A model generated the notes under the pieces. It had not been told where the DNA came from and made no database searches. It worked only from the letters and a program-made list of their open reading frames with translations. 50,923 nucleotides of DNA from Priapulus caudatus (Eukaryota; Priapulida; Priapulimorpha; Priapulimorphida; Priapulidae): assembly GCF_000485595.1 (NCBI RefSeq), contig NW_014577122.1:643792-694714 (forward strand). The letters are read 5' to 3'. Positions within the stretch are counted from its first letter, which is position 1, and each line of letters starts with the position of its first letter. This document shows, one piece after another, positions 10,059 through 40,049 of this stretch. Position numbers and translations under genes: made by a program.

Positions 10059-13000
10059 ATGCAAGTAGATGCAGCTCCAGAGGAGAACGATAATGTGGAA
10101 CCTGAACCATATATTGTTGAAAACACCACTCTGGTCAGTACTTATGTGATAATATCACTTTGCTGTTGATATGTTATAACAGACCTGAATTTCATAATTG
10201 TTAAAAATAATAAAAAAATAGCCGTGATAGTTTTATTGTGATATTGGTACTATTGTTGTTGATAAAATATTTAGAGATTGATGGTAACCTATATTAGTAC
10301 GTGTTGTGTTACAGGACCTTGAGATATATGCTGTAAGTTATACTGGGCTAGCTAAACTAAATCGCCTAATGTATATTGCTGATCATTGTCCGCCGCTGAG
10401 ACTGGAGGCTCTCCGTATGGCATTGCAACATGTCCAAACAACATACAATACAACCATATATCAGCAGATGCATAGGAAACTGCAGGAAGCCAGGTATTAA
10501 TTAACATAGCCTTTAGTTGTGATCATCTAGGAGATAAATAATAATAACTATATCAACTAGAGAGCTGTACAGCTGTGATCTGTGGTAGATATTATCACTG
10601 AATGTACCATATAGTTGTATTCAAATGATATAGCTCTAATGTAACCATATAATTACTGTGAAATGGCATTTCCTTTTTATGTATATTGTAGCATACTTGT
10701 AATGGTATTCATATGTTTGTGTGCAACAGTGCAGCTGCACTGCCCGATGTAGCGGGAGGGGCAGTCCAATATACCCCTCCTTCTCAGGAGTGGATTGATC
10801 AGACGTCTAAGAAGGCAGCCCTTAAGTTGGAGAAACTTGACACAGATTTGAAAAACTACAAAAGCAACTCGATCAAGGAGAGCATAAGGTTGTGAATGAT
10901 ATCCATGTATTGATTGTTACCAGAACTAAGAAATGTTAAAGGGCTACTTTTTGTTAGATGCAAAGACTATTTTCATATATTCGTAAAGAAACCTTGCAAT
11001 ATTTTGAACAGCAATGTAGAAGGCAGCAAAGACCGTGCTTGTAATATATGTTTCATTTCTCTGTGTGTCGGTTATGCAGAAGAGGTCATGATGACCTAGG
11101 AGATCACTACTTAGACTGCGGTGACCTGAGCAATGCACTGAAATGCTACTCACGTGCTAGGGACTACTGTACTAGTCCAAAGCACGTAATCAACATGTGT
11201 CTAAATGTGATCAAGGTGAGCTGATGGCTGAATGTGCAAATGGGAACAATAGTACGTGCATGTGGTCATCAACTTGTGCATAGTTTGTTTTAGAAAACTA
11301 AACATTGAATGGTAAATGCAAAGTTCTGTGATATATAAAAGTTCGACTTCAAAACCTAAGGAGACTTTGTTAAAACATCTCTTGCCTGCTGCAGGTGAGT
11401 GTTTATCTGCAGAACTGGTCACACGTGCTCACCTATGTCAATGTTATAACAGACCTGAATTTCATAATTGTTAAAAATGATAAAAAAATAGCCGTGATAG
11501 TTTTATTGTGATATTGGTACTATTGTTGTTGATAAAATATTTAGAGATTGATGGTAACCTATATTAGTACGTGTTGTGTTACAGGACCTTGAGATATATG
11601 CTGTAAGTTATACTGGGCTAGCTAAACTAAATCGCCTAATGTATATTGCTGATCATTGTCCGCCGCTGAGACTGGAGGCTCTCCGTATGGCATTGCAACA
11701 TGTCCAAACAACATACAATACAACCATATATCAGCAGATGCATAGGAAACTGCAGGAAGCCAGGTATTAATTAACATAGCCTTTAGTTGTGATCATCTAG
11801 GAGATAAATAATAATAACTATATCAGCTAGAGAGCTGTACAGCTGTGATCTGTGGTAGATATTATCACTGAATGTACCATATAGTTGTATTAAAATGATA
11901 TAGCTCTAATGTAACCATATAATTACTGTGAAATGGCATTTCCTTTTTATGTATATTGTAGCATACTTGTAATGGTATTCATATGTTTGTGTGCAACAGT
12001 GCAGCTGCACTGCCCGATGTAGCGGGAGGGGCAGTCCAATATACCCCTCCTTCTCAGGAGTGGATTGATCAGACGTCTAAGAAGGCAGCCCTTAAGTTGG
12101 AGAAGCTTGACACAGATTTGAAAAACTACAAAAGCAACTCAATCAAGGAGAGCATAAGGTTGTGAATGATATCCATGTATTGATTGTTACCAGAACTAAG
12201 AAATGTTAAAGGGCTACTTTTTGTTAGATGCAAAGACTATTTTCATATATTCGTAAAGAAACCTTGCAATATTTTGAACAGCAATGTAGAAGGCAGCAAA
12301 GACCGTGCTTGTAATATATGTTTCATTTCTCTGTGTATCGGTTATGCAGAAGAGGTCATGATGACCTAGGAGATCACTACTTAGACTGCGGTGACCTGAG
12401 CAATGCACTGAAATGCTACTCACGTGCTAGGGACTACTGTACTAGTCCAAAGCACGTAATCAACATGTGTCTAAATGTGATCAAGGTGAGCTGATGGCTG
12501 AATGTGCAAATGGGAACAATAGTACGTGCATGTGGTCATCAACTTGTGGATAGTTTGTTTTAGAAAACTAAACATTGAATGGTAAATGCAAAGTTCTGTG
12601 ATATATAAAAGTTTGACTTCAAAACCTAAGGAGACTTTGTTAAAACATCTCTTGCCTGCTGCAGGTGAGTGTTTATCTGCAGAACTGGTCACACGTGCTC
12701 ACCTATGTCAATAAGGCAGAAGCTACACCTGAGGTCACTGATGGAACACAGGTACGTACCATACAAATCCAGGTTGGTTTGTTGTATGAGAGAAATTTGT
12801 GAGATTTTGAGTAATTATTTTATTAATATGGTATAAAGATTATAATTAATGTGCATGACTGCTGTGGCATTTCGTGAGTTTTAATGAGTATTAACGAAAA
12901 TAGCTTTCGTAACTCTTGATGAAATATCTTTGATTTCAATTAGGTAACAATCATCTGATCAGGTTAATTTATTCTATGTATTACATGGGATAACCAGAGC

Positions 13001-15926
13001 TATGTTAAAAGTCGTTGGTAAAATTACCTAAATCGTGCTATACATATCATATGTCAATGGAACAAGCTGCATTCATATTCATCATATATTCTCATATCTC
13101 ACAATTACCAGCTAGTCTTGGATATTCCACAGCCCTCAGTAGGCGAGCTTCTAGGTTGATACCAATCGGTCAGTATAACTGTCATCTCCCCTTGTTCTAG
13201 TGTCATTTGATGCTGAGTGCGTTGCTTTCCCTATTCTGCCCCCAATTCCCAGAGAGAATAAAGATGTCACATTTCACAACTCTGCTTCCCATTCATTGCC
13301 AATACATGCCTATAGAAGGCATTGCCAATACATGCCTATAGAAGGCATTGCTAATTTGCTGTGCGATGGTTTATGCACTGCAGCATGTGACTGCCGGTAA
13401 GGACAGTACACCAGTGATGACAAAGTTGAAATGCGCAGCTGGACTTGCGGAACTGGCCACGGGAAAGTACAAATCTGCTGCAAAGTACTTTCTGCAGGCT
13501 AACTTTGACCACTGTGATTTTACAGAGGTGTGTATACTTCCGATGTGTGTCTATGCATCAATAGAGCAATCTGAATTTTTATCCTCCTTGCAATGCGTAG
13601 ATAAAGGTATGTTGGTAAGATTGTTACAGTGACAACCTGTTCGATTCTTGTTTTGCAACATTTTCTGAACTAGCATCTTGACAAAAATCATTTTCCTGGT
13701 TGCTAAATATTATTTACTAAGCTAAATTTTATTACTATACGTTAAACGTCATAGTAATTCCATGCTATTCCTTTTCAGTTACTCTCCCCGAGCAATGTGG
13801 CCATGTATGGAGGACTGTGTGCGCTGGCGTCGTTTGATCGACATGAATTGCAAAAGAACGTCATCTCCAGCAGGTACATTTCACTAGACCTTGCTGGTCG
13901 GCAGTGGTTCATTTTTAAAATTACGTTCGCAAAAGATTATAGGCTTCACATGCCATATCTGATTATTTTCATTTATCTCAGGCATGTGTTTGTTAGATGT
14001 ATATTATGGTTGTAAATGATGAATTATTGTGAATGCTGAGATGCATATGTAGCAATACAGAGGAATGGAGAGGAGGCACTTACGTACTGTTGTACTTATG
14101 TATGTCGTAACATATATATATATATATTAGAATAAAGCCGTCTATATTATACACGACGCCTTCGACCATCACTGTCTATGATCAGTGACCAACAAGTGAC
14201 GAGAGACGTCAAAATCCTTCCTTACACATGTGTGGCAATTGGAGTAGTTTTTCAATTTGGGGGAATCACAGCTGTGTTTCACTTGCGATTGTAGTTCCTT
14301 CAAGCTGTTTCTGGAGCTAGAGCCACAGCTTAGGGACATTCTCTACATGTTCTACGAGTCGAAGTATGCATTCTGTCTGAAGCTACTCACCGAGGTCAAT
14401 GACAATCTTAGACTGGACATGTACCTCGCACATCACGTCAACACTCTGTATACCCAGATCAGGAATCGAGCGCTCATACAGGTGAGCAGCGGCAGTCTTG
14501 CTGTGACATGTAAATCAGATATGATTGGTTTTCTGCAGGTATTTGTGGGCACCCGTCATTCTGTCGTTAAAACGTGCGTGGGTGAAAAATTCGGCTGTAA
14601 TGCTAGATGTTATCAAGCTGCCATCTTGTCGTAGATTGGTATTAGTGTGTTCATCACCGACGTGAATGTGACCCTTAGTGATACACATGCGGAAGGCGTG
14701 CTAATCGGTGTCATGTGTTGCAGTATTTTAGTCCTTACCTCTCCGCCGACATGAACAAGATGGCGACTGCGTTCAATACGTCGCTACCAGCGCTGGAGGA
14801 TGAACTGATGCAGTTGATTCTAGATGGACAGATCCAGGCACGCATCGACTCTCACAACAAGGTGCTCCTAGTACTGTAAATCTCCTAGGCTTGCCATGGG
14901 TCGAAATCGTAAGGGGCCCGCGGGCCCGATGCTCGTATTTTAAGGCTCGGCCCTGACATTTCTAATAGCAAGCCCGACGGGCCTGTAGAAAATCCACCCC
15001 CAGCATGCAAAACCGTCCCTGGCACGCCAGGGAGGATGAAAAATTTACTGCAGTATAGCTCATTACTATTCACTGAATATGTTCTTTGTATTACTGTAAA
15101 TAAACCATTGTACAAATTTAAAATTTCAGTCTTATTTTTTTTTAAAGGCTGCGGTATCCGGGGAATGATGCGGGCCTGTAAAATCCCTTGCCTACAATCC
15201 TGGCTGGCCTGTAAATTTTCAAACTAATCTCTACCCCTACTTGCCATCCATGCCTCTGATGGTCATAGCCACATGTCGTGTAAGCCAGTAAGCTGTGAAG
15301 CAGTACTTGGACGTGTTTCGCGAAGTATTGTGGCATCTTCGTTCATGGTATTTTGCTTTTAGATTCTGTATGCAAAGGACACGGACCAGCGTAGCACTAC
15401 GTTTGAGAGGTCACTTGCAATGGGCAAGGCCTACCAGCGAAGAACCAAGGTAACCCATGAATATATCGTATCTGAGAATATAGGCACCTGCATAACAAGA
15501 AGTTATAGCCAGCACGCCACAATGTCTCTCTTTGAAATGGCGTACTTCTGCTTTAGTATGTCACATCAACTCGTACTAGATCGTGTTTACTTCCATGATA
15601 CAATATTTCATTATCGAAATTAAATGGTTAGACATTAGTCATTTAATGTTATATACTGTCATACATATTCGTACTATTTTATTGCCCGATTACCCGTTCC
15701 CCCTCTCAACCAATTACAGTGTGAAATTTACACAGCTATATAATAAATACATGTATCACACGCTATAAGCAAATGTTAATACTGGTGTTGTCGTCTACAG
15801 GCATTGGTCTTGCGCTCAGCGATGTTAAAGAACCAAATCCAGGTGAAGAGTCCTGCCCGAGAGGGTGGCCAGGGAGGAGAAATGAGCCTCACACCAGGAA
15901 GCGGGACGTCCTCTAGCAGAAACTAA
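10059..15926 (+). CDS. GPS1: COP9 signalosome complex subunit 1 (CSN1)
   Basis: CSN1 is the largest core subunit of the COP9 signalosome, which removes NEDD8 from cullins. The exon model, using the downstream copy of the duplicated exons, is 10059-10133, 11585-11763, 12000-12158, 12350-12485, 12665-12751, 13384-13527, 13779-13873, 14295-14481, 14724-14861, 15363-15449 and 15801-15926 (TAA). Phases agree throughout and give 470 aa; human CSN1 is about 490. Diagnostic stretches are [19 protein letters not shown] and [20 protein letters not shown] (residues about 117-160, helical repeats), [17 protein letters not shown] (about 284-300), [18 protein letters not shown] (PCI domain) and a Ser/Gly-rich tail. 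The exon opening with LEPMQVD may begin at 10044 after an acceptor, so a short upstream coding exon is possible. Exons 2-4 also exist as an upstream copy (10315-10493, 10730-10888, 11080-11215). The exon 1 donor is GTCAGT. Confidence 0.93.
10171..11440 (+). repeat. Tandem duplication in CSN1, upstream copy
   Basis: 1270-bp unit, about 99% identical to 11441-12710 (I count about eight substitutions; the two in exons are synonymous). It contains exon 2 (10315-10493), exon 3 (10730-10888), exon 4 (11080-11215) and the first 46-48 bases of exon 5 (from 11395). Exon 5 is cut by the junction at 11440/11441 and has no donor. If transcribed through without splicing, it would add VITDLNF... and reach a TGA in intron sequence. 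The breakpoints share only a 2-base AT. Confidence 0.93.
11441..12710 (+). repeat. Tandem duplication in CSN1, downstream copy
   Basis: Second 1270-bp unit, with exons 11585-11763, 12000-12158, 12350-12485 and an intact exon 5 (12665-12751) that crosses the unit's end and continues into [11 protein letters not shown]. This is the copy that leads to the rest of the gene. Confidence 0.93.
13294..13345 (+). repeat. 26-bp direct duplication in a CSN1 intron
   Basis: The unit CATTGCCAATACATGCCTAT + AGAAGG occurs twice back to back, about 40 bases before the exon 6 acceptor (13383). A partial third copy (CATTGCTAAT) follows. Confidence 0.85.
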
Positions 15927-17863
15927 TGCAATGCAGCAAGACGATTCATCGTTTAGAACATGGGAGTGTATGGAACAGGGCTGCATGTGCATATTTATTA
16001 ACCATGTTCTCAGTGCCTGCGGGAGCTCGCACGAGATCGTTCGTAACATCACGCTGTGTGTGCCCCGTGGATGGAGGCATTTGCTGTTTGTCTCCCCATA
16101 CTGCATAAGATTATTGACGTTACCCCCAGTTTAACAGTCGGTAGTGAAAAGGTAACTAAAGGTGGCTTTCCTTTGTGGGGAAATTGTGACTTCAGAGTAA
16201 ATTTACAGCTTCATGGATATCATTTGGTCTATTATGCCAGTATGGTACTTTGTCATATAATATTAAATAATTTAATAATATGCGATACCAGTGGTTTATA
16301 AAGTTGCCTTTGTTGTTTTGAGAGCCTCTCGCATGCATAACATACCAAACATGATCAGTTGGGGTGTTCAACTACCTTGAAAAGTTGCGATGCGTTTTAT
16401 ATAATCGTTATATTTTCGTGTTTACATATTAATCATGGCCAGTCGGAATGAGCATCAAATACTGGACGTGCCATCTATTACACGAGTTAAAGATGTTAAC
16501 CAACTAGCTTTGCCTTGCATTGAACGAAATACTTCAACTGATCTGCTGCTCTCCTAGTGACCGTGATAGTAATAAGTTAATTGCCGACCTTTTGTTTATT
16601 CAGTTTGTATCTGAGGCTATTGTTCTGCTAAAAATGTGCTGGTTATCCAATTAAAAATTGTTTCGAGAAAGATGGCTTCGCAACACTGGTATACTGGCAT
16701 AAAACGTATATTGCAAGAGAAATGGTGTTATACGCAATTACTCAAGAAGTTCTTTAGGATAATATAACTTTTATTACAAACATCACTGGGAGTACCTGTT
16801 TTACTTTTGATATATCCTGATTATTCATCGTGGGCTATCACAAATGCATTGAAATTACACATCAACAAGCAACAATTGTAAATTTGTCTTAACAAAATCT
16901 GGCACAACAAAATAATGATTACATTTGGCTATAGCGAGATTAAACTAGTTTCTCTCGTTGCAGTAAGCCAATAAATTTCAAGAGACTGATCAAAACATCT
17001 TTTCACTATCACCTCATCAATAGCATAAAACGGTTATTTTCATCTATTTAAAATAGAGTTATATAACACAAAGTTAATTGATGACTTGTTCATAGTGTTT
17101 AACCATGATAGCTAAAACCATGAATTCTAGCTACCAGGATTCCTAACGTTTTTATTCAGCATAGTCTATAAATTGTCGTTGAAAAATATACTTTGTATAC
17201 CTTGACCTTCACTTATGCTGAGGAATGTATAATGAATACGTAAATATCAATAGACTAGTTGCACAACTTGCCAAACATCACAAAAGTGATCATGGTCATT
17301 TCTTCTCTCACTCACGGAATAGAAATGACATTTTACTTGTTACAGTAAGTAGTTACTACAACAATGGATTCATGATTAACTTATACTCACTATTCTTCAA
17401 TGATACAAAGCTGTTTAAACTTGTTACAGTAGCTACCATGTCAAGTATAAACATATCTTTACAATAGCTTAACATTTCTTACTAAAAATGAATAACAACT
17501 TAACAGCACTAGCGCCACATACTAGAATATGCATATTCGTTTCCTACCATATGATGCTCACCATTATAGCCACTGTGGCTTCAGGGAATACTATGCATAT
17601 GTGCTATGTGTAGGATAATGACAAGACATTTGCTATATTTCAACAAGTGCCGCAGAGCGACAGCGCTCAACTGACGTGTACTGTAGCCGGCTATTCTTCT
17701 GATAAACTCACTGGCAACCGAATCAAGTGCGCCCTCCCGCCACCGCGTTGATAGGCTTTGCTATACCGGTAGTACAGTAATAAAGATATAGCTGTGCAGC
17801 TTTAATGACTTCGCTATATTAACGTTATCATAGATATGCGTCGAGCGCGAGCGTAGTGGTGGT

Positions 17864-17888
17864 GGGGGTGGGTGGGGGAAGGGGCGGG
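17864..17888 (+). other. Potential G-quadruplex
   Basis: Five runs of three to five G separated by 1-2 bases (GGGGG T GGG T GGGGG AA GGGG C GGG). This satisfies the usual four-run rule on the + strand, inside the region between the two converging genes. Confidence 0.7.
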
Positions 17889-17935
17889 TGAAAGAGGCTC
17901 TAATAGCAAAAGCAGTTCAGTCCTTTGTTAACAGT

Positions 17936-18487
17936 CAAAAAATCCATGTTTAACCCTCCTCTTGAGGGTCAAAGGGTTACCAGACACTTACTCTTCGCAC
18001 GTCAGTGGAAAGCACATTTCATGGTCCTTTCAATAAAGCCATAAAAATGGTAGGTCACCGCTGAAATAAAAAAGTTTTTCAATCGCTCCGTCAGACCATG
18101 TCCTCAGAAAATGTGTAAAATCTGCCCTGTGCCCCATTGACCTTTGACCTGTGACCACCAATTTCGGCACAGTGATGGCTTTTCCTACCATGATGCTATA
18201 CATTGACTATCACGAACCTAGGTCGAGCCGTTTAGATTTGTGCCGCAATTCTGCATTTCCTCCCTATACCTTAAGTTAAGGAGGGAATGTTCCCCCTTCT
18301 TTTACACCTCTTGACCTTTGACCCCCAGCTTCGACATCCCAACTAGTTTTCGGATTACCCCCCCATGTCCTGAATATCGTGACCGTACGTCGAGTGGTTA
18401 AGATTTGTGCCCAACCGTTGACGCACGGACGGACGCATGGCCGGACGCACCTACAAGCTGCATCTGACTATGTCAGATGAGCTAAAA
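17936..18487 (+). mobile_element. Interspersed repeat 'AGATGAGCTAAA' family, copy 1
   Basis: About 550 bp matching 42370-42960 in reverse orientation. It has a sub-terminal hairpin (ACCCTCCTCTTGAGGGT) at the left. Near the right end comes a GGACGGACGCA-type microsatellite, then the palindrome CATCTGACTATGTCAGATG, ending GAGCTAAAA. No coding frame is visible. The layout (microsatellite, terminal hairpin, CTAA end) resembles non-autonomous Helitron/Helentron elements; that class is an inference. Confidence 0.75.
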
Positions 18488-18622
18488 ATATGCCAGTGTT
18501 GTACAGTACTGGATACTGCATGCTTCATTCTCTGCATATATATAACATATATATTACTAATTACATCTACTAACAATCTATCTAAATGCACTTGACAATA
18601 AATGAGAACGGTTGGAGTAAGA

Positions 18623-36345
<17,723 letters not shown>

Positions 36346-37112
36346 AGCGAGACCGATGAAATCCACAACCCATCAACCAGGCGATGAGCTGTGTGTGATG
36401 CAGATGCCTCAGTTGCAGTCTATCCTCAATGAAGAGTCAAGACGTGCAGTTCCTGTCAGTCGAGGAAAGGTCAACATGTCACACACACTTACGCATATAT
36501 AACATCAGGAACGAATAAAAACATGGGTGGTGATATATGTGGCTCATGTTCTGATCAGTTGACAGTGGCCAGTTAATTCTACTGCTAGCAATACTAAGGG
36601 TTGGGGAATAAACAGCTCCTCCCTGCCCCACCTCCCTCAGTTATGACTCTGCTATATCTATAGCTGGGTTTACACTATGGAAAGGTCGATGAGTTGATAT
36701 ACTTTTCAACGTTCTATCAACCTTTCTACCAGATGTTCAACGTTTTTATGTTATCAACCGCAAGTCCGCAAACATTTCAACATTTGACCCGCAGTGTGCG
36801 CACGGGGCGACGTGCATACGCATTTTTGCACACGTGTATTAATTCGTGTGTAAGCATCATGGCTCGGATGACCACGTAAAATGGTGGGCTTATATCTCAA
36901 ATAATGAAACCGTGAGAGATCCACCAATAACATAGAACATCCTGGCAGTTACATATACAACCCTCAGTGTCCATAAAGTGGTGAACTTATATATAGGTAA
37001 TAGGTGGTGCTAGTGGTTCTATATCTAGCGAATGAGACCTCAACCGTGCACGTTTCAAAACGATGTGTGTGTTCAGAATCTGTGATAGGCGCAATTACCG
37101 CATCATTACATC
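36346..37112. other. Upstream region of the ABCC gene
   Basis: It should hold the promoter and 5' UTR of the minus-strand ABCC gene, but no TATA box or initiator can be singled out by eye. No other gene is recognisable. 36660-36800 contains short repeats of TTCAACGTT and TCAACCTTTC. Confidence 0.45.
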
Positions 37113-38148
37113 TTAAAAGGAAAGTTTACTCTAGGTTCTAGGGTTATTTTCAGTTAATTTAGGTTAAAATACGCTACATAAAAAGTTTCATGGTTCAATC
37201 ACCATTAGAAATATAGGGACAGTGATTTTACGTTTCAAAAAATTGCCTTTTCCGTTTGGGAAAATCATGAATTCCGTTCCAAAGTAAAGAAAAAATGGAA
37301 ATTCCGTTTGCCATAGAGATTGTACACACCAAAAATGCAAAATTCCGTTTACATATATTTGCATGAAAAAAAAGTATTTGGTACAACCTTTGAAACCGGA
37401 ACCGGCACCGAAACACAGGGCTACCAAAAGTCGTAATTGTAAGTCATTTCGCTCTGAAACTTGTCTGAATGTAAACCATATATCATTACCAATGCTATTG
37501 TCGACTGTTTTTTTGTGATTTTATTGAAATTTCCATGTTGTAATATGTTTAAATTACGTTTTCCGCGTTTTTCCGTTTGAAAACATCTTTTCCGTTTCCA
37601 ATGGCCGTTTCCGTGTTTTCCGTCCGTTTTCCGCGATCGCGGAAAATCACTGTCCCTAGAAATATTATTAAAAAATGTTTTAAAACTAACGACTACAGTT
37701 TGATTACAACGACGGTGGCGCCACTCAAAGCGCACGATTGAGCATCACTGATAAGTTGCGCAAAACCACTTTCCAGCCAAGGGCTACAGACCGAGGGTGT
37801 TTCTTATTTATTAATTGAAAAGCAAAAGAAATCGATTGTAATATCTTATAAACAACATATAGTTTCAGTTATATTATAGATAAATTTGTCCTAAAATGAA
37901 CATCGTTCGGTTAAATAGCATTTAGGTATGAATATAATTGCACCTTTGTGATTAGCCCTCGGTCTGTAACGTGCAAAATAAATTGGCAAATACGCAACTT
38001 TTTCAGGGTGGCAGCACGGTCGCGGGTGTCATGGCGCCATTCAAATTTCGTAGCGTTGATGTGTAATTAATTATAACAATCAAATTAGGTATCTGGTAAC
38101 AAATACGTGTGGGTGTTATACAGTAAATACAGTTATATGCAGTAAAAA
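37113..38148 (-). mobile_element. TTAA-type 1-kb element, copy 1 (interrupted, cut by gap)
   Basis: Matches 46753-48437 in reverse orientation. Aligned landmarks are CTAGGGTTATTTTC near the start, AAAACTAACGACT (37681), GCGCAAAACCACTTTCCAGCC (about 37756), GATTAGCCCTCGGTCTGTAA (about 37951) and AACAAATACGTGTG before the gap. It contains a separate MITE (37215-37657) that the other copy lacks. The far terminus is lost in the N run. Confidence 0.8.
37215..37657. mobile_element. 443-bp hAT-like MITE
   Basis: TIR AGGGACAGTGATTTTacG and its complement CGGAAAATCACTGTCCCT, with an exact 8-bp TSD AGAAATAT (37207-37214 and 37658-37665). The interior is rich in TTCCGTTT motifs. The 8-bp TSD supports hAT. 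The homologous position in 46753-48437 (around 48310-48330) lacks it, which is direct evidence of insertion. Confidence 0.85.
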
Positions 38149-38173
38149 NNNNNNNNNNNNNNNNNNNNNNNNN
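38149..38173. other. Assembly gap
   Basis: 25 undetermined bases. The true gap length is unknown. It separates the truncated end of the 37113 element from another repeat copy. Confidence 1.
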
Positions 38174-38239
38174 CCCAAAATGTATCTCACGGGTTTTGAT
38201 ATTTTTTTTAAATTATGCAAATTAGGTACATTTTGGCAA

Positions 38240-38838
38240 TTTCACTATGCATTTCAGTGTCTGCCTACGGTCAACGATAACTCAAGAACCGTTTAACCCA
38301 CATGTTTCAAATTGCATACAGTTGTTACTCCTATGGGAGAGATTTGAACGTCCTATTTTGGAGCATGCCAGTCGACCTACTTTCGAGCCACGCCCACTTT
38401 TTAGCAAAAATAATCTAGATTCATTCGATTTTGTTAAAATGTGTAAAGCTAGCCCCAAAACAGTTGTTACTCCTATGGGAGAGATGACAACGTCCTATTA
38501 CGTTTATTTCGTGTAACTAGTTAACAACTGTACAATCATACCTATATACGTGTAATATTGTGTTTTAGATTCTTCGTTACAGTAATTTAACTGGAATATT
38601 TTATTGTTTTTATTTGCGCGATATTTGAAAACCAAAATGGCGATCATTCAGGCATAGCACCATCTCTCGTCAAGATTTCCCCATCAAAACTTATGCATAT
38701 ATCATTATCAAGAGTATATAATGGGAGATATGCTATATAATGGGAGTTCTCCCATATATACTCTTGCTTTATATACCCCCCCCTCCCACTTCTATCACAC
38801 CCAAGGTGAGCTACAGTGTCATTGACACTTTCATTTAT
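38240..38838 (-). mobile_element. Interspersed repeat 'GGTGAGCTAAA' family, copy 2
   Basis: Reverse-oriented relative of 21301-22022. CGGTCAACGATAACTCAAGA, TTTCAAATTGCATACAGTTG and AGTCGACCTACTTTCGAGCC match 21780-21925 in reverse, and AGGTGAGCTACAGTGTCATT near 38804 matches the other copy's left terminus. A block with CAGTTGTTACTCCTATGGGA is internally duplicated (about 38318 and 38460). The outer end beyond 38240 diverges from copy 1. Confidence 0.65.
38709..38766. mobile_element. CAAGAG-type mini-palindrome, copy 4
   Basis: 58 bp: CAAGAGTATATAATGGGAGA ... CCCATATATACTCTTG, with an internal GGGAGTTCTCCC palindrome. Flanks are CATTAT (38703-38708) and CTTTAT (38767-38772), a 6-bp near-match. 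Confidence 0.7.
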
Positions 38839-39596
38839 TTGTCTTATTGTCCCTATCCATCAAGCATGAGGATCTGACTTCTTTTGCCTCTGTCCTATTC
38901 GTTGATCAGAACTAGCTACCCTTCGAATCTTTCTGGGCCTGTGATCCATAATTTTCCTTCACCCTCAATTCAGTTCATAAATTTACGTTTCCCACTCGAA
39001 TGCTAAACACATTGAGTAATAATTGATATGCAATTTCAATGATCCACACATACACGCGTATGATTTCATAATGGTAGTCAAATGTGACGTTACTGTGCCA
39101 TCTATTAGGTTAAATAATTTATAAAGTAAATCCTGCATCACAGAATTCACAAGTTTAAGAAAATATGTCATATGACAACATATCCCGTAACTCTCTGAAT
39201 GTTAAATAGGTTGCCATCTACGTGGGATCCAATGCAGAACGATTATGAAGACCATGAGTATAACACATACACGAGTGGTCCGGGGGCTGGAATTCCTGGC
39301 AGAAGGACAGGCTCTCAGTAAGTGATGCATCACGTACACGGGCATTAGCGTGGTGCGTGCGCACGAGTGGGCCTGTGTTTGTGTTTATGTTTGTGTGTGT
39401 GCGTGCGTGCATGCGTGCATGTGTGCATGCATGTAATCAAGAGCGTATTAAGAAGGAGAGCGTACAACGGTGAAATGCTGAAACCATGTTGCAGTATTAG
39501 TCGAATTGAAAACCTTTGCCCGTTTTATTTTGACGATTCTTTGCGGTATTATTGATCAGCTGTCCTACCTTGCTAATAATAATATAAAACAAACCG
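38839..39596. other. Gene-free region
   Basis: AT-rich sequence with a GT/GCAT microsatellite at about 39365-39435 (TGTGTGTGCGTGCGTGCATG). No coding or structural feature beyond this is recognisable. Confidence 0.5.
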
Positions 39597-39835
39597 CTTG
39601 TCCCTATGATGCCCCTACGCTGAGATAATGAGTGGTGAAAATCTGGTATTTTTGCCGAAAACCGACTCGAGATCCCGGTTGGCTGCAAGACTGCAACCCT
39701 CTCTCGCTTTGGGATAGCTTCGGGAAACCTCGCGTGTTTTCGTCAATGATTGGCAAATGGAACTAGACAGAGGGCACTCCCGGAGAGTGCATACCTCCGC
39801 GAGCATGTAACATGTATGTGTTACGAGCTGGCTCG

Positions 39836-39965
39836 CTGCTGGCTGCTGCTGACTGACTCGCCTGCTGCTGACTCGCCGCTCGCTGGTGGCGGCTGCTGAC
39901 TCGCCGCTCGCTGGTGGTAGCTGCTGACTCACTCGCCTGCTGCTAACTCGCCGCTCGCTGACTCG
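39836..39965. repeat. CTGCTGACTCGCCGCTCGCTGG minisatellite
   Basis: Imperfect units built from CTGCTGACTCGCC and GCTCGCTGGTGG repeat about five to six times. Open frames through it (SerArgArgVal-type repeats on the minus strand) are repeat artefacts. Confidence 0.8.
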
Positions 39966-39993
39966 ACGCGCTATCGATCGCTCCGCGCGGGCT

Positions 39994-39994
<1 letters not shown>

Positions 39995-40047
<53 letters not shown>
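39995..40047. repeat. (CA)n microsatellite
   Basis: About 26 uninterrupted CA units inside the 747-bp TIR element, followed shortly by a short (ACT)n run. Confidence 0.97.

Positions 40048-40049
<2 letters not shown>

Larger units (their letters stand above)
15927..18622. other. Convergent intergenic region
   Basis: Between the stop codon of CSN1 (+) and the stop codon of the ABCC gene (-). It should include both 3' UTRs; an AATAAA lies at about 17779 on the + strand, but no cleavage site can be fixed by eye. It also contains a G-rich run (17864-17888) and an interspersed repeat (about 17936-18487). 16130-17850 is AT-rich, without a gene I can recognise. Confidence 0.6.

Noticed and set aside
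10306-12692. Two separate small genes at each copy of the 1270-bp unit
   Set aside because: The open frames are single exons of CSN1 with matching splice sites and phases, and the minus-strand frames are shadows.
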